DNA of 64,000 nucleotides from Clostridium_AD sp036569345 (GTDB lineage: Bacteria > Bacillota > Clostridia > Clostridiales > Clostridiaceae), in assembly GCF_036569345.1 (NCBI RefSeq), contig NZ_DATCQT010000089.1, positions 22,144 to 86,143 on the forward strand, given 5' to 3'. The position numbers were made by a program, and so were the translations under genes. A model generated the notes under the pieces. The model was not told the DNA's origin. It did no database searches and saw nothing but the letters and a program-made list of their open reading frames with translations. This document shows, piece by piece, positions 52,705 through 62,108 of the stretch (position 1 is its first letter; each line of letters begins with the position of its first letter).

Positions 52705-52878
52705 TTGACATATACATATAAATGTAATAAATGTAATATGGAATTCACGATTGAAAAAGGTATGAATGAGGATATTGAAATTAAATGTGGATGTGGTAAT
52801 GCTGACGTTAAAAGAATATATAGTGTACCTTATTTTAAGATTAATTGTAATGGATTTTGTGGAAAAATAAAAAATTAG
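52705..52878 (+). CDS. FmdB-like small zinc-ribbon protein
   Basis: A 57-residue protein: YKCNKC and a CGCG pair about 25 residues later, then a third Cys-containing segment (INCNGFCGKIKN). The YTYKCNKCNMEFTIEKGMNE start matches FmdB-type regulatory zinc ribbons. TTG 52705 is chosen with GAGGTG 6 nt upstream; GTG 52696 overlaps that site. The function is unknown. Confidence 0.75.
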   Translation: MTYTYKCNKCNMEFTIEKGMNEDIEIKCGCGNADVKRIYSVPYFKINCNGFCGKIKN

Positions 52879-52914
52879 ATGGTAAGAATATAAAATGTCA
52901 TTAATAATAACAAA

Positions 52915-52956
52915 TATAATCACATTGTTAATAAACTTATTAACGGTGTGATTATA
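52915..52956. terminator. Bidirectional terminator
   Basis: An 18-bp stem from TATAATCACA (52915) to TGTGATTATA (52956) separates the convergent zinc-ribbon and CotS-family genes. Confidence 0.85.
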
Positions 52957-52998
52957 TTTGGAAAAAATGTTATAGAAGAGAATGTCGATGTAATTATA

Positions 52999-54069
52999 TT
53001 AATTTAAACTAATTTTAAATTTGTTTTCAATATGGGTTTTAAATTTAGCAACAAAATCTAATTGATATTCATTTTTGTTAGTTGCGTTATTTAGTAGATT
53101 TAAGAATGCTTTTTTATTACATTTATTAATATTACCATAATAATCTCTTGATATTTTCCAATACCTTTGGGGGAAAGCTAAATAAACAAGAATATATTTA
53201 TAATCATCCAAAGTTAAAGGCATAATTTTATCATATAAATCTAAAAAACTTATTGCCAGCTTTAAATCCCATTTTGTACTATCTCTTTTAAGTAGTCGTC
53301 TTAAAGAATAAGAAATATCATGTGCACAAAAGTCATTTCTACATTTATCAAAATCAATCACCCATATTTCATTATTAGTATCAAAGATAATATTTTTATT
53401 AACATAGTCAAGATGACATAATGATTTTGTAAGCTTATTAAGATTTATATCATACGCAATGCTTGCAGAACACTTAGCTAATTTACTACATATTTCAAAA
53501 TGCTTAAGATATAGATTTGAAAAGGCATCATTATATTTATAAGCTAAATTAGAAAAATTAAGAAGACTTTCATAGTGTTTATATATGGAAGTGCTTAAGG
53601 GACTGTAGTTCTCCTTCATTGAGCTACCACATATAGGTTTAAAGTTAATACTTACTTTATGCATAGTTGCGAGATTTGTACTGCATACTAGAATATGATC
53701 TATGTTATCGTAGTCGCATTTTATGCCATTAACCCAAGGAGTTAGTATAAATAACATATTATTATAGTTTACAAATCTACTATTAGTGTTTGTTTTCAGA
53801 ATCCGAGGTACGTGGATATTATTTCTATATAACCATTCTATAGCTGAATACACAAATAATAAATCTTTTATAGAGTAATAAACTTTTTTCAAACAATAAC
53901 ATTCGTCGTAGTACTGTACTTTATAAACTGCTCGTTGTTTATCAGTATCTTTAAATTTAATTTGCGATATATCAGCATTAGCCAAGTTATATTGAGGTAA
54001 AATGTTTTTTTTCACATTTTCTTCAGATAATAAATTTATATTATTAAAATTTTTAGCCGTAGATGGCAT
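52999..54069 (-). CDS. CotS-family spore coat kinase-like protein
   Basis: A 356-residue protein of the CotS/aminoglycoside-phosphotransferase-like superfamily. Kinase-like features include the N-lobe VYKVQYYDECYCLKKVYYS with its Lys pair, FILTPWVNG hinge, catalytic loop CHLDYVNKNIIFD (HxD...N) and metal-binding VIDFDKC. Many clostridial CotS-type proteins localise to the spore coat and may phosphorylate coat substrates. AGGAGTG precedes the ATG. Monocistronic and divergent from dgt. Confidence 0.88.
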   Translation of the reverse strand: MPSTAKNFNNINLLSEENVKKNILPQYNLANADISQIKFKDTDKQRAVYKVQYYDECYCLKKVYYSIKDLLFVYSAIEWLYRNNIHVPRILKTNTNSRFVNYNNMLFILTPWVNGIKCDYDNIDHILVCSTNLATMHKVSINFKPICGSSMKENYSPLSTSIYKHYESLLNFSNLAYKYNDAFSNLYLKHFEICSKLAKCSASIAYDINLNKLTKSLCHLDYVNKNIIFDTNNEIWVIDFDKCRNDFCAHDISYSLRRLLKRDSTKWDLKLAISFLDLYDKIMPLTLDDYKYILVYLAFPQRYWKISRDYYGNINKCNKKAFLNLLNNATNKNEYQLDFVAKFKTHIENKFKISLN

Positions 54070-54287
54070 CTCAACACTCCTAAAAAATTATTACATTATT
54101 AGAATATTAATAAAATATTAATATTATACGTTTAACGTAAAAAAAGGGAAATTAATTTAATTTGTAGAATACTAACTAATATAACTCTAAAAAATAAAAA
54201 GCATGTTGACAAGTTCTTTTTGAATATACATAAATTAAAGACAAAATAGATAATTACATAGTTAGTTTTAAGTTTAGGAGGTAATTT

Positions 54288-55316
54288 ATGAATATCCGCC
54301 AAAAGATAGAAAGAAATGAAGGTCTTTGTATTATACAAAATGGGGCATTATCCTTAAACTCAAAGGGCCGAAAAAAAATAGAAGAAAAGGATGATGTAAG
54401 AACTTGCTATATGGTGGACAGAGATAGGATAATACATAGTAAATCTTTTCGAAGATTAAAGCATAAAACTCAAGTATACATACAGACTAGTAGTGATCAC
54501 TATAGAACAAGATTAACACATACCTTAGAAGTCGCACAGATAGCTAAAACTATTGGGAGAGGAATAGGTTTAAATGATGATTTAATAGAAGCTATAGCGC
54601 TAGGCCATGATATAGGGCATGTTCCATTTGCACATAATGGTGAAGAGGTACTCAATGATATTTTACCTGGAGGGTTTAAACACAACCAAAACAGTATTAG
54701 AGTTTTAACAAAAATTGAAAAACTAGGTAAGGGGCTTAATTTAAGCCTTGAAGTATTAGATGGGATACTTAATCATAGTGGTTTTTCCGAGACCTATGGA
54801 AAAGCAGCAACATTAGAAGGTCAGGTTGTTAGATATAGCGATAAAATTGCATATGTTAATCATGACATAGATGATTCTATAAGAGCTGGATTATTAAAAG
54901 AGGATATGTTACCTTTAGATGCAATTAAAATATTGGGTGCCAATCATGGAAGTAGGATAGATACTTTAGTTAAAGATTGTATTTATAATACAATAAATAA
55001 CTTAGATAAGGGCAACATAGCTGTATCACTTAGTGAAGAGGTTGGAAATGCATTACGTGATTTAAGAAACTTTATGTTTGAAAATATATACAAAGGTGAA
55101 ATATTGCAAGAAGAAAGACAAAAAGCACAATTTGTATTAAGACAAGTATATAAGTATTACTATAACAAACCTCAGGCTATGCCAGACTTTTACCAAAAAA
55201 TAGTAGGAGATGAAGGGTTACATACAGGAGTATCTGATTATATTTCTGGTATGAGCGATGATTATTGTTTAATGCTTTTCAATAACATATATGTACCTAA
55301 AGTTGTTATTTATTAA
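54288..55316 (+). CDS. dgt: Deoxyguanosinetriphosphate triphosphohydrolase family protein
   Basis: A 342-residue HD-superfamily dNTPase. SKSFRRLKHKTQVY, then HYRTRLTHTLEVAQIAKTIGRGIGLNDDLIEAIALGHDIGHVPFAHNGEEVL (metal HD residues) and KIAYVNHDIDDSIRAGLL. Length matches the short Firmicute form that precedes dnaG. AGGAGG lies 7 nt upstream of the ATG. Confidence 0.95.
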   Translation: MNIRQKIERNEGLCIIQNGALSLNSKGRKKIEEKDDVRTCYMVDRDRIIHSKSFRRLKHKTQVYIQTSSDHYRTRLTHTLEVAQIAKTIGRGIGLNDDLIEAIALGHDIGHVPFAHNGEEVLNDILPGGFKHNQNSIRVLTKIEKLGKGLNLSLEVLDGILNHSGFSETYGKAATLEGQVVRYSDKIAYVNHDIDDSIRAGLLKEDMLPLDAIKILGANHGSRIDTLVKDCIYNTINNLDKGNIAVSLSEEVGNALRDLRNFMFENIYKGEILQEERQKAQFVLRQVYKYYYNKPQAMPDFYQKIVGDEGLHTGVSDYISGMSDDYCLMLFNNIYVPKVVIY

Positions 55317-55554
55317 AATATGGAATAAAAGAATTTTAAGTTTAACAAATATAACAAATATAGCAATATAAAACTTATATAGAAAAAAATAAAAAATAAA
55401 AACGAAATTTTGAAGGAAATTTGTGGTTTATAAAGAATATATTATAAGCAGACAAAATTATTATTAAATAAAGTGAGTTTAAAGAAGGATAATAGACTTA
55501 TTTGTCGAATAAAATTATATTGTGAACTTATATAAGTAAGGTGGTAATAATTAA

Positions 55555-57324
55555 TTGATTGCTGAAGATGTCATCCGGAAAATAAAGGAACAAAATGATA
55601 TTGTGGATGTAATATCTGAGAGGGTTAAACTAAAAAAGGTGGGAAGAAATTATACTGGTCTTTGTCCTTTTCATAATGAGAAGAGTCCGTCGTTTTCTGT
55701 GTCTCAAGACAAACAAATTTATAAATGTTTTGGATGTGGGGAAGCTGGAAATGTAATCAGTTATATTATGAAGGACAGGAATGTAACTTTTCCCGAAGCA
55801 GCAAGGGTCCTTGCAGAGAGAGCTAATATTAGTTTGGAAGTAGACAATGAAGAAAATAATCTGCAAAAAAGCATGTATAAAAAAATGCACAATATTAATG
55901 TAGAAGCTGCTAGGTATTTTTATGATAATTTAAGAAAGGATAAGAAAGCAGAAATATATTTTTCAAACAGAGGTATTACGGAAGTTACTATGAGAAAATT
56001 TGGGTTAGGGTTTTCTTTTGATAAATGGGATGGTTTGTTAATATACCTAAAAAAGAAAGGTTACTCAGAACTTGATTTATTTAATATAGGATTAATTATT
56101 AAAAGTCCTAAAGGGTCCTATTATGATAGATTTAGAAATAGAATAATGTTTCCTGTGTTTGACTATAAAGGCGGAGTAATTGGATTTGGAGGAAGGGTTT
56201 TAGATGATTCAAAACCCAAATATTTAAATTCACCTGAAACTCCATTATTTCACAAGGGGTTAAACCTTTATGGGTTGAATTTTGTAATTAAAAATAATAA
56301 ATCTCGAACTATAATAATTGTTGAGGGATATATGGATTGTATTTCACTTCATCAATATGGGTTTTCAAATGTTGTTGCGTCACTTGGTACAGCACTTACT
56401 ATTAATCAAGCTAAATTATTGAAAAAACATGTGGATACAGTTATTATTTCTTTTGATGCGGACATTGCAGGAAAGGCTGCAACCTTAAGGGGACTAGAGA
56501 CATTAAGAAATGAAGGGTTTGATTTAAGAGTGTTAACAGTTCCAGAGGGAAAAGATCCTGATGAATATATAAAAAACAATGGAAAGCAGGCTTTTCAAAA
56601 ATTAGTCGATGATGCTCTTCCTTTGATAGATTATAGACTAAAAAGAGCAGGAGAGGGAATAAATTTTTCAAATAGTGAAATGATAATACAGTATATAAAA
56701 AAGGTTACTGAAATTGTTGTTGACTTAGATCCTGTTGAAAAAGATGTCTATATAAAAAAGGCTTCTGAGGACACAGGCATCAAAGAACAAGCAATATATG
56801 ACGTTTTAAGAGAAGAAATAAGTAAAAATACAAAAAATAGTAAAAAAATGAATATACAACAAGATTTTGGACAAAAATTATATTTAGAGCCAGCATATAT
56901 TAAGGCTGGAAGAAATTTATTGAAATTCATGTTTTTAAATGAAGAAAATTGTGATTATGTTTCGCAAAACATGAACGTAGAACAATTAGTACTTCAAAGT
57001 CATAAAAGTATTTATGTTTTAATTGTTGAGTATAAAAACTCAACAGTAGATGAAAAAAATAAGAATATTGAATTTATATGTAATGATATAGAATGTACAA
57101 AAGAATGGATAAACATTAGGGAAATTGAGTTTTCTGAAGATGAAGATCAACATAAAAAACTTATAAATGACTGCATAAAGGAACTTAAAAAATTCAAGTT
57201 AGAGGAGTCGAAAAAAGAAATTATGAATAAAATCAAACAATATGAAGCAAAAGGTTTATTAGAAGAATCTATAAAATTAGCGCAACAACTCATAGAAATA
57301 CAAAAACATATAACACAATTATAG
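55555..57324 (+). CDS. dnaG: DNA primase
   Basis: A 589-residue primase. CHC2-type zinc finger LCPFHNEKSPSFSVSQDKQIYKCFGCGEAGN, then the DYKGGVIGFGGR core, TOPRIM TIIIVEGYMDCISLHQYG and FDADIAGKAATLRG, and a divergent C-terminal helicase-binding domain. TTG start with AAGGTGG about 10 nt upstream. dgt-dnaG-sigA is the classical Firmicute macromolecular-synthesis order. Confidence 0.97.
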   Translation: MIAEDVIRKIKEQNDIVDVISERVKLKKVGRNYTGLCPFHNEKSPSFSVSQDKQIYKCFGCGEAGNVISYIMKDRNVTFPEAARVLAERANISLEVDNEENNLQKSMYKKMHNINVEAARYFYDNLRKDKKAEIYFSNRGITEVTMRKFGLGFSFDKWDGLLIYLKKKGYSELDLFNIGLIIKSPKGSYYDRFRNRIMFPVFDYKGGVIGFGGRVLDDSKPKYLNSPETPLFHKGLNLYGLNFVIKNNKSRTIIIVEGYMDCISLHQYGFSNVVASLGTALTINQAKLLKKHVDTVIISFDADIAGKAATLRGLETLRNEGFDLRVLTVPEGKDPDEYIKNNGKQAFQKLVDDALPLIDYRLKRAGEGINFSNSEMIIQYIKKVTEIVVDLDPVEKDVYIKKASEDTGIKEQAIYDVLREEISKNTKNSKKMNIQQDFGQKLYLEPAYIKAGRNLLKFMFLNEENCDYVSQNMNVEQLVLQSHKSIYVLIVEYKNSTVDEKNKNIEFICNDIECTKEWINIREIEFSEDEDQHKKLINDCIKELKKFKLEESKKEIMNKIKQYEAKGLLEESIKLAQQLIEIQKHITQL

Positions 57325-57346
57325 TAATTAGAAAGGAGGTAATACG

Positions 57347-58444
57347 ATGAAGGATAAAAGTTCGAAAATGACTATTGTCAAAAAACTTATTGAAAAAGGA
57401 AAGAAAAAAGGATCCTTAACTTATAAAGAAGTAATGGATGAACTTTATGAAATAGATTTAAGCCCAGAACAAATAGAAAAGGTTTATGAAGTTTTAGAAT
57501 CAATGGAAATTGACATTATCGGGGATATGCACGAAGCTGCAGCACCTGCGACTGGTGCTCAAGCAGAGGCTGAACCAGAAACTGAAGAACTTGATGTTAG
57601 CATACCAGAAGGTATATCTATAGATGACCCTGTTCGGATGTATTTAAAAGAAATTGGAAAAGTTTCACTATTATCATCAGCAGAAGAAATTGATCTTGCT
57701 AAAAGAAATGAAGAAGGAGATCTTGCTGCTAAGAAAAAACTAGCAGAGGCTAATTTAAGACTTGTAGTAAGTATAGCTAAGAGATATGTTGGGAGAGGAA
57801 TGTTATTCCTTGATCTTATTCAAGAAGGTAATTTAGGATTAATAAAAGCCGTTGAAAAATATGATTATAGAAAAGGATTTAAATTCAGCACATATGCTAC
57901 TTGGTGGATTAGGCAAGCAATAACTAGGGCTATAGCTGACCAAGCAAGAACAATTAGAATACCAGTACATATGGTTGAAACTATAAATAAACTTATTAGA
58001 GTTTCGAGGCAATTACTACAAGAACTTGGACGTGAACCTCAACCAGATGAAGTTGCTGAAAAAATGGAAATGCCAGTAGCAAAAGTTAGAGAAATTATGA
58101 AAATTGCACAAGAGCCAGTATCTCTTGAGACTCCTATAGGTGAAGAAGAAGATAGTCATTTAGGAGATTTTATTCCTGATGATGATGCCTTAGCACCAGC
58201 GGAAGCTGCTGCATTCACTATGCTTAAAGAGCAATTAATCAACGTTTTAGATACTTTAACTCCTAGAGAAGAAAAAGTTTTAAGACTAAGATTTGGACTA
58301 GATGATGGCAGAGCTAGGACCCTCGAGGAAGTTGGAAAAGAGTTTAATGTAACTAGAGAGAGAATAAGACAAATTGAAGCAAAAGCTTTACGAAAATTAA
58401 GACATCCAAGTAGAAGTAAAAAACTAAAAGATTATCTAGATTAA
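57347..58444 (+). CDS. sigA: Primary sigma factor SigA (RpoD)
   Basis: A 365-residue housekeeping sigma factor. Region 1.1 is short and is followed by an Ala/Glu-rich stretch (AAAPATGAQAEAEPETEE). Region 1.2/2 DPVRMYLKEIGKVSLL, RYVGRGMLFLDLIQEGNLGLIKAVEKYDYRKGFKFSTYATWWIRQAITRAIADQ, and region 4 DTLTPREEKVLRLRFGLDDGRARTLEEVGKEFNVTRERIRQIEAKALRKLRHP. AAAGGAGGT precedes the ATG. Confidence 0.99.
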   Translation: MKDKSSKMTIVKKLIEKGKKKGSLTYKEVMDELYEIDLSPEQIEKVYEVLESMEIDIIGDMHEAAAPATGAQAEAEPETEELDVSIPEGISIDDPVRMYLKEIGKVSLLSSAEEIDLAKRNEEGDLAAKKKLAEANLRLVVSIAKRYVGRGMLFLDLIQEGNLGLIKAVEKYDYRKGFKFSTYATWWIRQAITRAIADQARTIRIPVHMVETINKLIRVSRQLLQELGREPQPDEVAEKMEMPVAKVREIMKIAQEPVSLETPIGEEEDSHLGDFIPDDDALAPAEAAAFTMLKEQLINVLDTLTPREEKVLRLRFGLDDGRARTLEEVGKEFNVTRERIRQIEAKALRKLRHPSRSKKLKDYLD

Positions 58445-58470
58445 AACAGCTTATTTAAGCTGTTTTTTTT
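58443..58470 (+). terminator. Intrinsic terminator after sigA
   Basis: AAAACAGCTTA pairs with TAAGCTGTTTT, then a T run to 58470. It overlaps the sigA stop codon. Confidence 0.9.
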
Positions 58471-58542
58471 CAGTTAAATTATGGTTAAATTATTTACATG
58501 GCTGATTTATTTATGATATAATATTATATAGAAGGTGATTTA

Positions 58543-59430
58543 ATGGATAATTATAGGTCGAAGCAAGGACGCGGGTTAGGTTTTATGCTACTGACGACTG
58601 CACTATATAATATATTAATTTTAGTAATACTAAGATTTACTAACTCATATGTTATATCTAATTTATTAAAGCTTTTATTAGTGTCTTGTAATATATATCA
58701 AGTGTATTACATGTTATTGTTTAAATCACTTAAATGTACTATTAACAAAGATAATCTTAAAATTCATGCTATTTGGTCATTTAAAAAAGTGATTTTACCA
58801 TTTAGTGAAATTGAAGGATATGCTATGTCAAGCGGTACTATTAAAGGCGTTAGGCTTTATGGCATCAGTACAAATAACTTTGCAATGGGAAGATTTGTGA
58901 TTGATAGATTTGGAATATCTAGGATGTTTGTTACAGACAATAAAAATATTTTCTATATTAAAACCGAGCATATGAATTACGCAATTTCACCCATGGATTA
59001 TAAAAAATTCGAAGAAGCACTAATAGATAACGGTATACATGAAGTGGAATGGAAATGTAAAGTGAATAATAGTTATAACCTTCATAAAGACAAACATTTT
59101 ATAATACCTTTAATTGCAGTAAGTATAATAATAATAGTACTTACTTTAAATCCGTTTATATTATATCTGAAACATGGGATACCAGATGTTATGCCATTAA
59201 TTTTTGATGCAAAGTTTAAACCAATAAAAATAGGTACAGGCCAGCAATTTGCATTTACACAGATGATTTATGGAGTATTAAATATGGCTTTGCTTTTTTG
59301 TATGTATTATGCAAGTTACTTTTGTGCAAAATATGATAGAAAGTCATCATATAAATATATTTATATTTCACTAATTGTGGCAATGATATTTTTAATTATG
59401 CAGTTTAAAATATTAATTAACTTTAGATAA
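58543..59430 (+). CDS. Multi-pass membrane protein with a bacterial PH-like domain
   Basis: A 295-residue protein. Two N-terminal membrane helices (about 12-55), a cytoplasmic bacterial PH-like beta domain (about 60-165: LKCTINKDNLKIHAIWSFKKVILPFSEIEGYAM ... FYIKTEHMNYAISPMDYKKFEEAL), then three C-terminal helices. Sits between sigA and trmK behind GAAGGTG. PH-like YdbS/YdbT-type proteins are thought to protect membranes; that link is inference. Confidence 0.7.
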   Translation: MDNYRSKQGRGLGFMLLTTALYNILILVILRFTNSYVISNLLKLLLVSCNIYQVYYMLLFKSLKCTINKDNLKIHAIWSFKKVILPFSEIEGYAMSSGTIKGVRLYGISTNNFAMGRFVIDRFGISRMFVTDNKNIFYIKTEHMNYAISPMDYKKFEEALIDNGIHEVEWKCKVNNSYNLHKDKHFIIPLIAVSIIIIVLTLNPFILYLKHGIPDVMPLIFDAKFKPIKIGTGQQFAFTQMIYGVLNMALLFCMYYASYFCAKYDRKSSYKYIYISLIVAMIFLIMQFKILINFR

Positions 59431-59441
59431 GGATGAAGATT

Positions 59442-60131
59442 ATGGAACTTAGTATAAGATTGAAAACAATTGTTAGTATGATAGAAAAATGTGATAGTGT
59501 TATTGACGTAGGGACGGATCATGGGTATGTTCCGATTTATTTAGTGAAAAATTATATAATAAAAAAAGCTATTGCGTCTGATATTAATAGAGGGCCAGTT
59601 GAGAAGGCCAAAAATAATATAATACTTAACAATGCCTCTTCGCAAATTAGTTGTAGACTTGGAAGTGGGTTATCTACAGTTAAAAAGGGAGAAGTACAGA
59701 TTGCTATTATTGCAGGTATGGGTGGCAATTTAATAAGAGATATCTTGGAAGATGACTTAGAGGTTGTTAAAGAATTAAAATATATAGTGCTCCAACCAGT
59801 TCAAAATGCAGAGGTTTTGAGGGAATATTTATATAATGCCGGATACGATATCCTTGACGAAGAGATTTGCATCGATGATGGTAAATATTATGAAGTTATT
59901 AAGGCTAAATATAATACTATACCCGTGAAAGTTGATAATATATATTATGAAATAAGTAAGATATTATTAGATAAAAAACACCCAGTGATGCGAAAGTTTA
60001 TAGAATATAAATTAGAAAAATATTTAAAAGTATATAATTCATTAAACGAGATTACAATTGCATCCAAAAATAGAAAGAAATGTATTTATGAAATTATAAA
60101 CAGACTTAAGGAGTTTTTAAGATGGTTTTAA
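59442..60131 (+). CDS. trmK: tRNA (adenine22-N1)-methyltransferase
   Basis: A 229-residue SAM-dependent enzyme. Motif I VIDVGTDHGYVPIYLV, then ASDINRGPVEKAKNNI, IAGMGGNLIRDIL and LQPVQNAEVLREYLYNAGYDILDEEI, typical of TrmK/YqfN. ATG 59442 has AAGGA 8 nt upstream; the ATG at 59433 overlaps that site. It overlaps the next gene by 10 bp. sigA-trmK-Nif3 is a conserved order. Confidence 0.95.
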   Translation: MELSIRLKTIVSMIEKCDSVIDVGTDHGYVPIYLVKNYIIKKAIASDINRGPVEKAKNNIILNNASSQISCRLGSGLSTVKKGEVQIAIIAGMGGNLIRDILEDDLEVVKELKYIVLQPVQNAEVLREYLYNAGYDILDEEICIDDGKYYEVIKAKYNTIPVKVDNIYYEISKILLDKKHPVMRKFIEYKLEKYLKVYNSLNEITIASKNRKKCIYEIINRLKEFLRWF

Positions 60132-60937
60132 GAGTGAAAAATATAGAGCACATGATGGAGCAGTATGCCCCGACTGTGTTAAAAGAGGATTACGATAATG
60201 TAGGACTGATGGTTGGGGATTCAGAGGCAACTGTAACAAAAATCTTAATAGCATTAGATTGCACAATGAACGTTGTGATGGAGGCAAAGGATAAAGGGTG
60301 CAATTTTATATTGACTCATCATCCTCTCCTTTTCATTAAACCTAGAACTATTACCAGGGGCACATTAGTTGGGAAAAAGATTATTGAGCTAATAAAAAAT
60401 GATATAAATGTATACTCAAGTCATACAAATTTAGATTCTGTTAAAGGTGGTTTAAATGATATTGCCACAGAAATTTTAGGGTTTAATAAATACAAAATTA
60501 TAGAACCATCAAACAAAATATGTTCTATAGAATGTAATGATGGAATTGGTAGATTAGTGACTTTAGACCAACCAATAAGTCTTGAGGAATTATGTGAGAA
60601 TGTAAAAAAAGCATATGATGCAAAATCTATAAGATATGTAGGATCCAATAATGATTTAATAAAAACTATAGCTATTATAAATGGCAGTGGAGAAGATTTT
60701 TTTTATGAGAGCATAAAACTTGGAGCAGATTGCATTATTACAGGGGATACAAAATACCATGGAGCTTGTGATTTATTAGAAGAAAATGTAGCATTAATTG
60801 ATGTTGGCCATTTTGCTACGGAGTGGAGACCATTTAAAATATTTGGAGAAAAATTCAAAAAAAAACTTGTAGAAAATGGATATGACAATGATGTTATAAT
60901 TTCAAAAAATACTTTTGATCCTTATAAAATTAAGTAG
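60122..60937 (+). CDS. Nif3-like dinuclear metal-centre protein
   Basis: A 271-residue NIF3/DUF34 protein forming toroidal hexamers with two metals per subunit. GLMVGDSEATVTKILIALDCT, ILTHHPLLFIKPRTI, VYSSHTNLDSVKGGLNDIATEILG and CIITGDTKYHGACDLLEENVALIDVGHFATEW give the metal His/Asp/Glu ligands. Possible GTP cyclohydrolase-like or metal-insertion role in the literature is unsettled. AAGGAG lies 8 nt before the ATG, inside trmK. Confidence 0.95.
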   Translation: MVLRVKNIEHMMEQYAPTVLKEDYDNVGLMVGDSEATVTKILIALDCTMNVVMEAKDKGCNFILTHHPLLFIKPRTITRGTLVGKKIIELIKNDINVYSSHTNLDSVKGGLNDIATEILGFNKYKIIEPSNKICSIECNDGIGRLVTLDQPISLEELCENVKKAYDAKSIRYVGSNNDLIKTIAIINGSGEDFFYESIKLGADCIITGDTKYHGACDLLEENVALIDVGHFATEWRPFKIFGEKFKKKLVENGYDNDVIISKNTFDPYKIK

Positions 60938-60983
60938 TGGGAAAGTATTATTTGCTTTTGTTTTAATAGTATGATAATATAGT

Positions 60984-61360
60984 TCTTGCGAGTAAGCCAG
61001 ACAATCGCTGCTGAAATTATTGCATGCAGTAACTTCAGGAGAGGAAAGTCCGAGCTCCACAGGGCAGGGTGCTGGGTAACCCCCAGTGAAGGCGACTTTA
61101 AGGAAAGTGCAACAGAGATATACCGCTAAAGGTATTGCATTTTTGCAATATACTAGCAAGGATGGAAAGGCGAGGTAAGAGCTCACCAGCGCACTGGCGA
61201 CTTTGCGGCTATGTAAACCCCACTTGGAGCAAGATCGAATAGGAGAACATTTTGGGACGGCCCGTCTCGTTCTCGGGTGTATCGCTTGAGCTTATTGGTA
61301 ACAATAGGCCTAGATAGATGATTGTCAAATACAGGACTCGGCTTATAGACTTACTTGTAC
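60984..61360 (+). ncRNA. rnpB: RNase P RNA (class A)
   Basis: The catalytic RNA of RNase P that matures tRNA 5' ends. The ends pair as P1 (GCGAGTAAG near 60987 with CTTACTTGT near 61350). Universal core segments include GAGGAAAGTCCGAGCTCCA near 61040 (CR-I), CAACAGAGATATACCGC, GGATGGAAAGGCGAGGTAAGAGCTCACC, and the 3' AGATAGATGATTGTCAAATACAG and ACTCGGCTTATAGAC. Promoter-like TTGCTT and TGATAAT lie near 60952-60978, and a strong terminator follows. The position after the Nif3-family gene is common in clostridia. Confidence 0.97.
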
Positions 61361-61362
61361 CA

Positions 61363-61398
61363 AAAAACACTATGTTTAATGCATAGTGTTTTTTATTT
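61363..61398 (+). terminator. Intrinsic terminator of rnpB
   Basis: AAAAACACTATG pairs with CATAGTGTTTTT (61363-61393) followed by T-rich ATTTTG. Confidence 0.92.
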
Positions 61399-61672
61399 TG
61401 CTACCGCTTTACCACCCAAAATTTTATTTAATTTTTTAATGAGAAGGCAATTCATTAAAAGGTTACGTGCTTAATTGGGGTGTAGATTTTATTATTGAAA
61501 ATCTTCAAAGTGATTAAAACTTTTAAAAATGAGTCATTACAGGTTTTTATGTCAGAGTATGTATTGAAAAATAAATTAATCTTATCATGTATTTTTTATT
61601 CTAAATTGTAAATACTATTTATTGTAGCCAATTTCTAAATACATCTTTTAAAAGTTAAGGAGGTATATTTAA

Positions 61673-61864
61673 ATGCAAACTAAAAATGCTAAACAGCATG
61701 TTCAAGATGTAACAAATCATCTTCAAGAAGCTAAAAATTGTTTAAACAATGCACTTAGTTCAGTAGAGAAACCTGAAAATAAACAAAAAATTCAAAATAC
61801 GCTTAATTCAGTAGATGCTGCTTTACAAAATGCAAATACTACAATTTCAAACTATCAGGAATAA
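61673..61864 (+). CDS. Small coiled-coil hypothetical protein
   Basis: A 63-residue Asn/Gln/Ala-rich, almost wholly helical protein (two heptad-like stretches: HVQDVTNHLQEAKNCLNNAL and IQNTLNSVDAALQNANTT). AAGGAGG lies 10 nt before the ATG and a terminator follows, so it is a stand-alone gene. No family recognised. The 270 bp upstream (61400-61672) hold nothing else I can support. Confidence 0.7.
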   Translation: MQTKNAKQHVQDVTNHLQEAKNCLNNALSSVEKPENKQKIQNTLNSVDAALQNANTTISNYQE

Positions 61865-61873
61865 TTTTAGTAA

Positions 61874-61904
61874 AGGAGGAGCTTCCCTTATGCTCCTCCT
61901 ATTA
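61874..61904 (+). terminator. Intrinsic terminator
   Basis: AGGAGGAGC (61874-61882) is perfectly complementary to GCTCCTCCT (61892-61900), then AT-rich sequence. Confidence 0.75.
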
Positions 61905-62108
61905 ATTTTCACGTTTATAGTTAATTTTTTAAAATGCGGTTTATAAATTTACTGTTTTAAATATTTTCTGAATTTTTTTTCTCCTCATTTTCACAAATAT
62001 TCTTTAAATCTACCGGATTAATATAACTCAATTTAATCAATAATTTGTGATGAGGTGCTGTTAATAATCACTATTTGTTCGATGTATTTAAAGTGTGAAT
62101 TACTCTAG

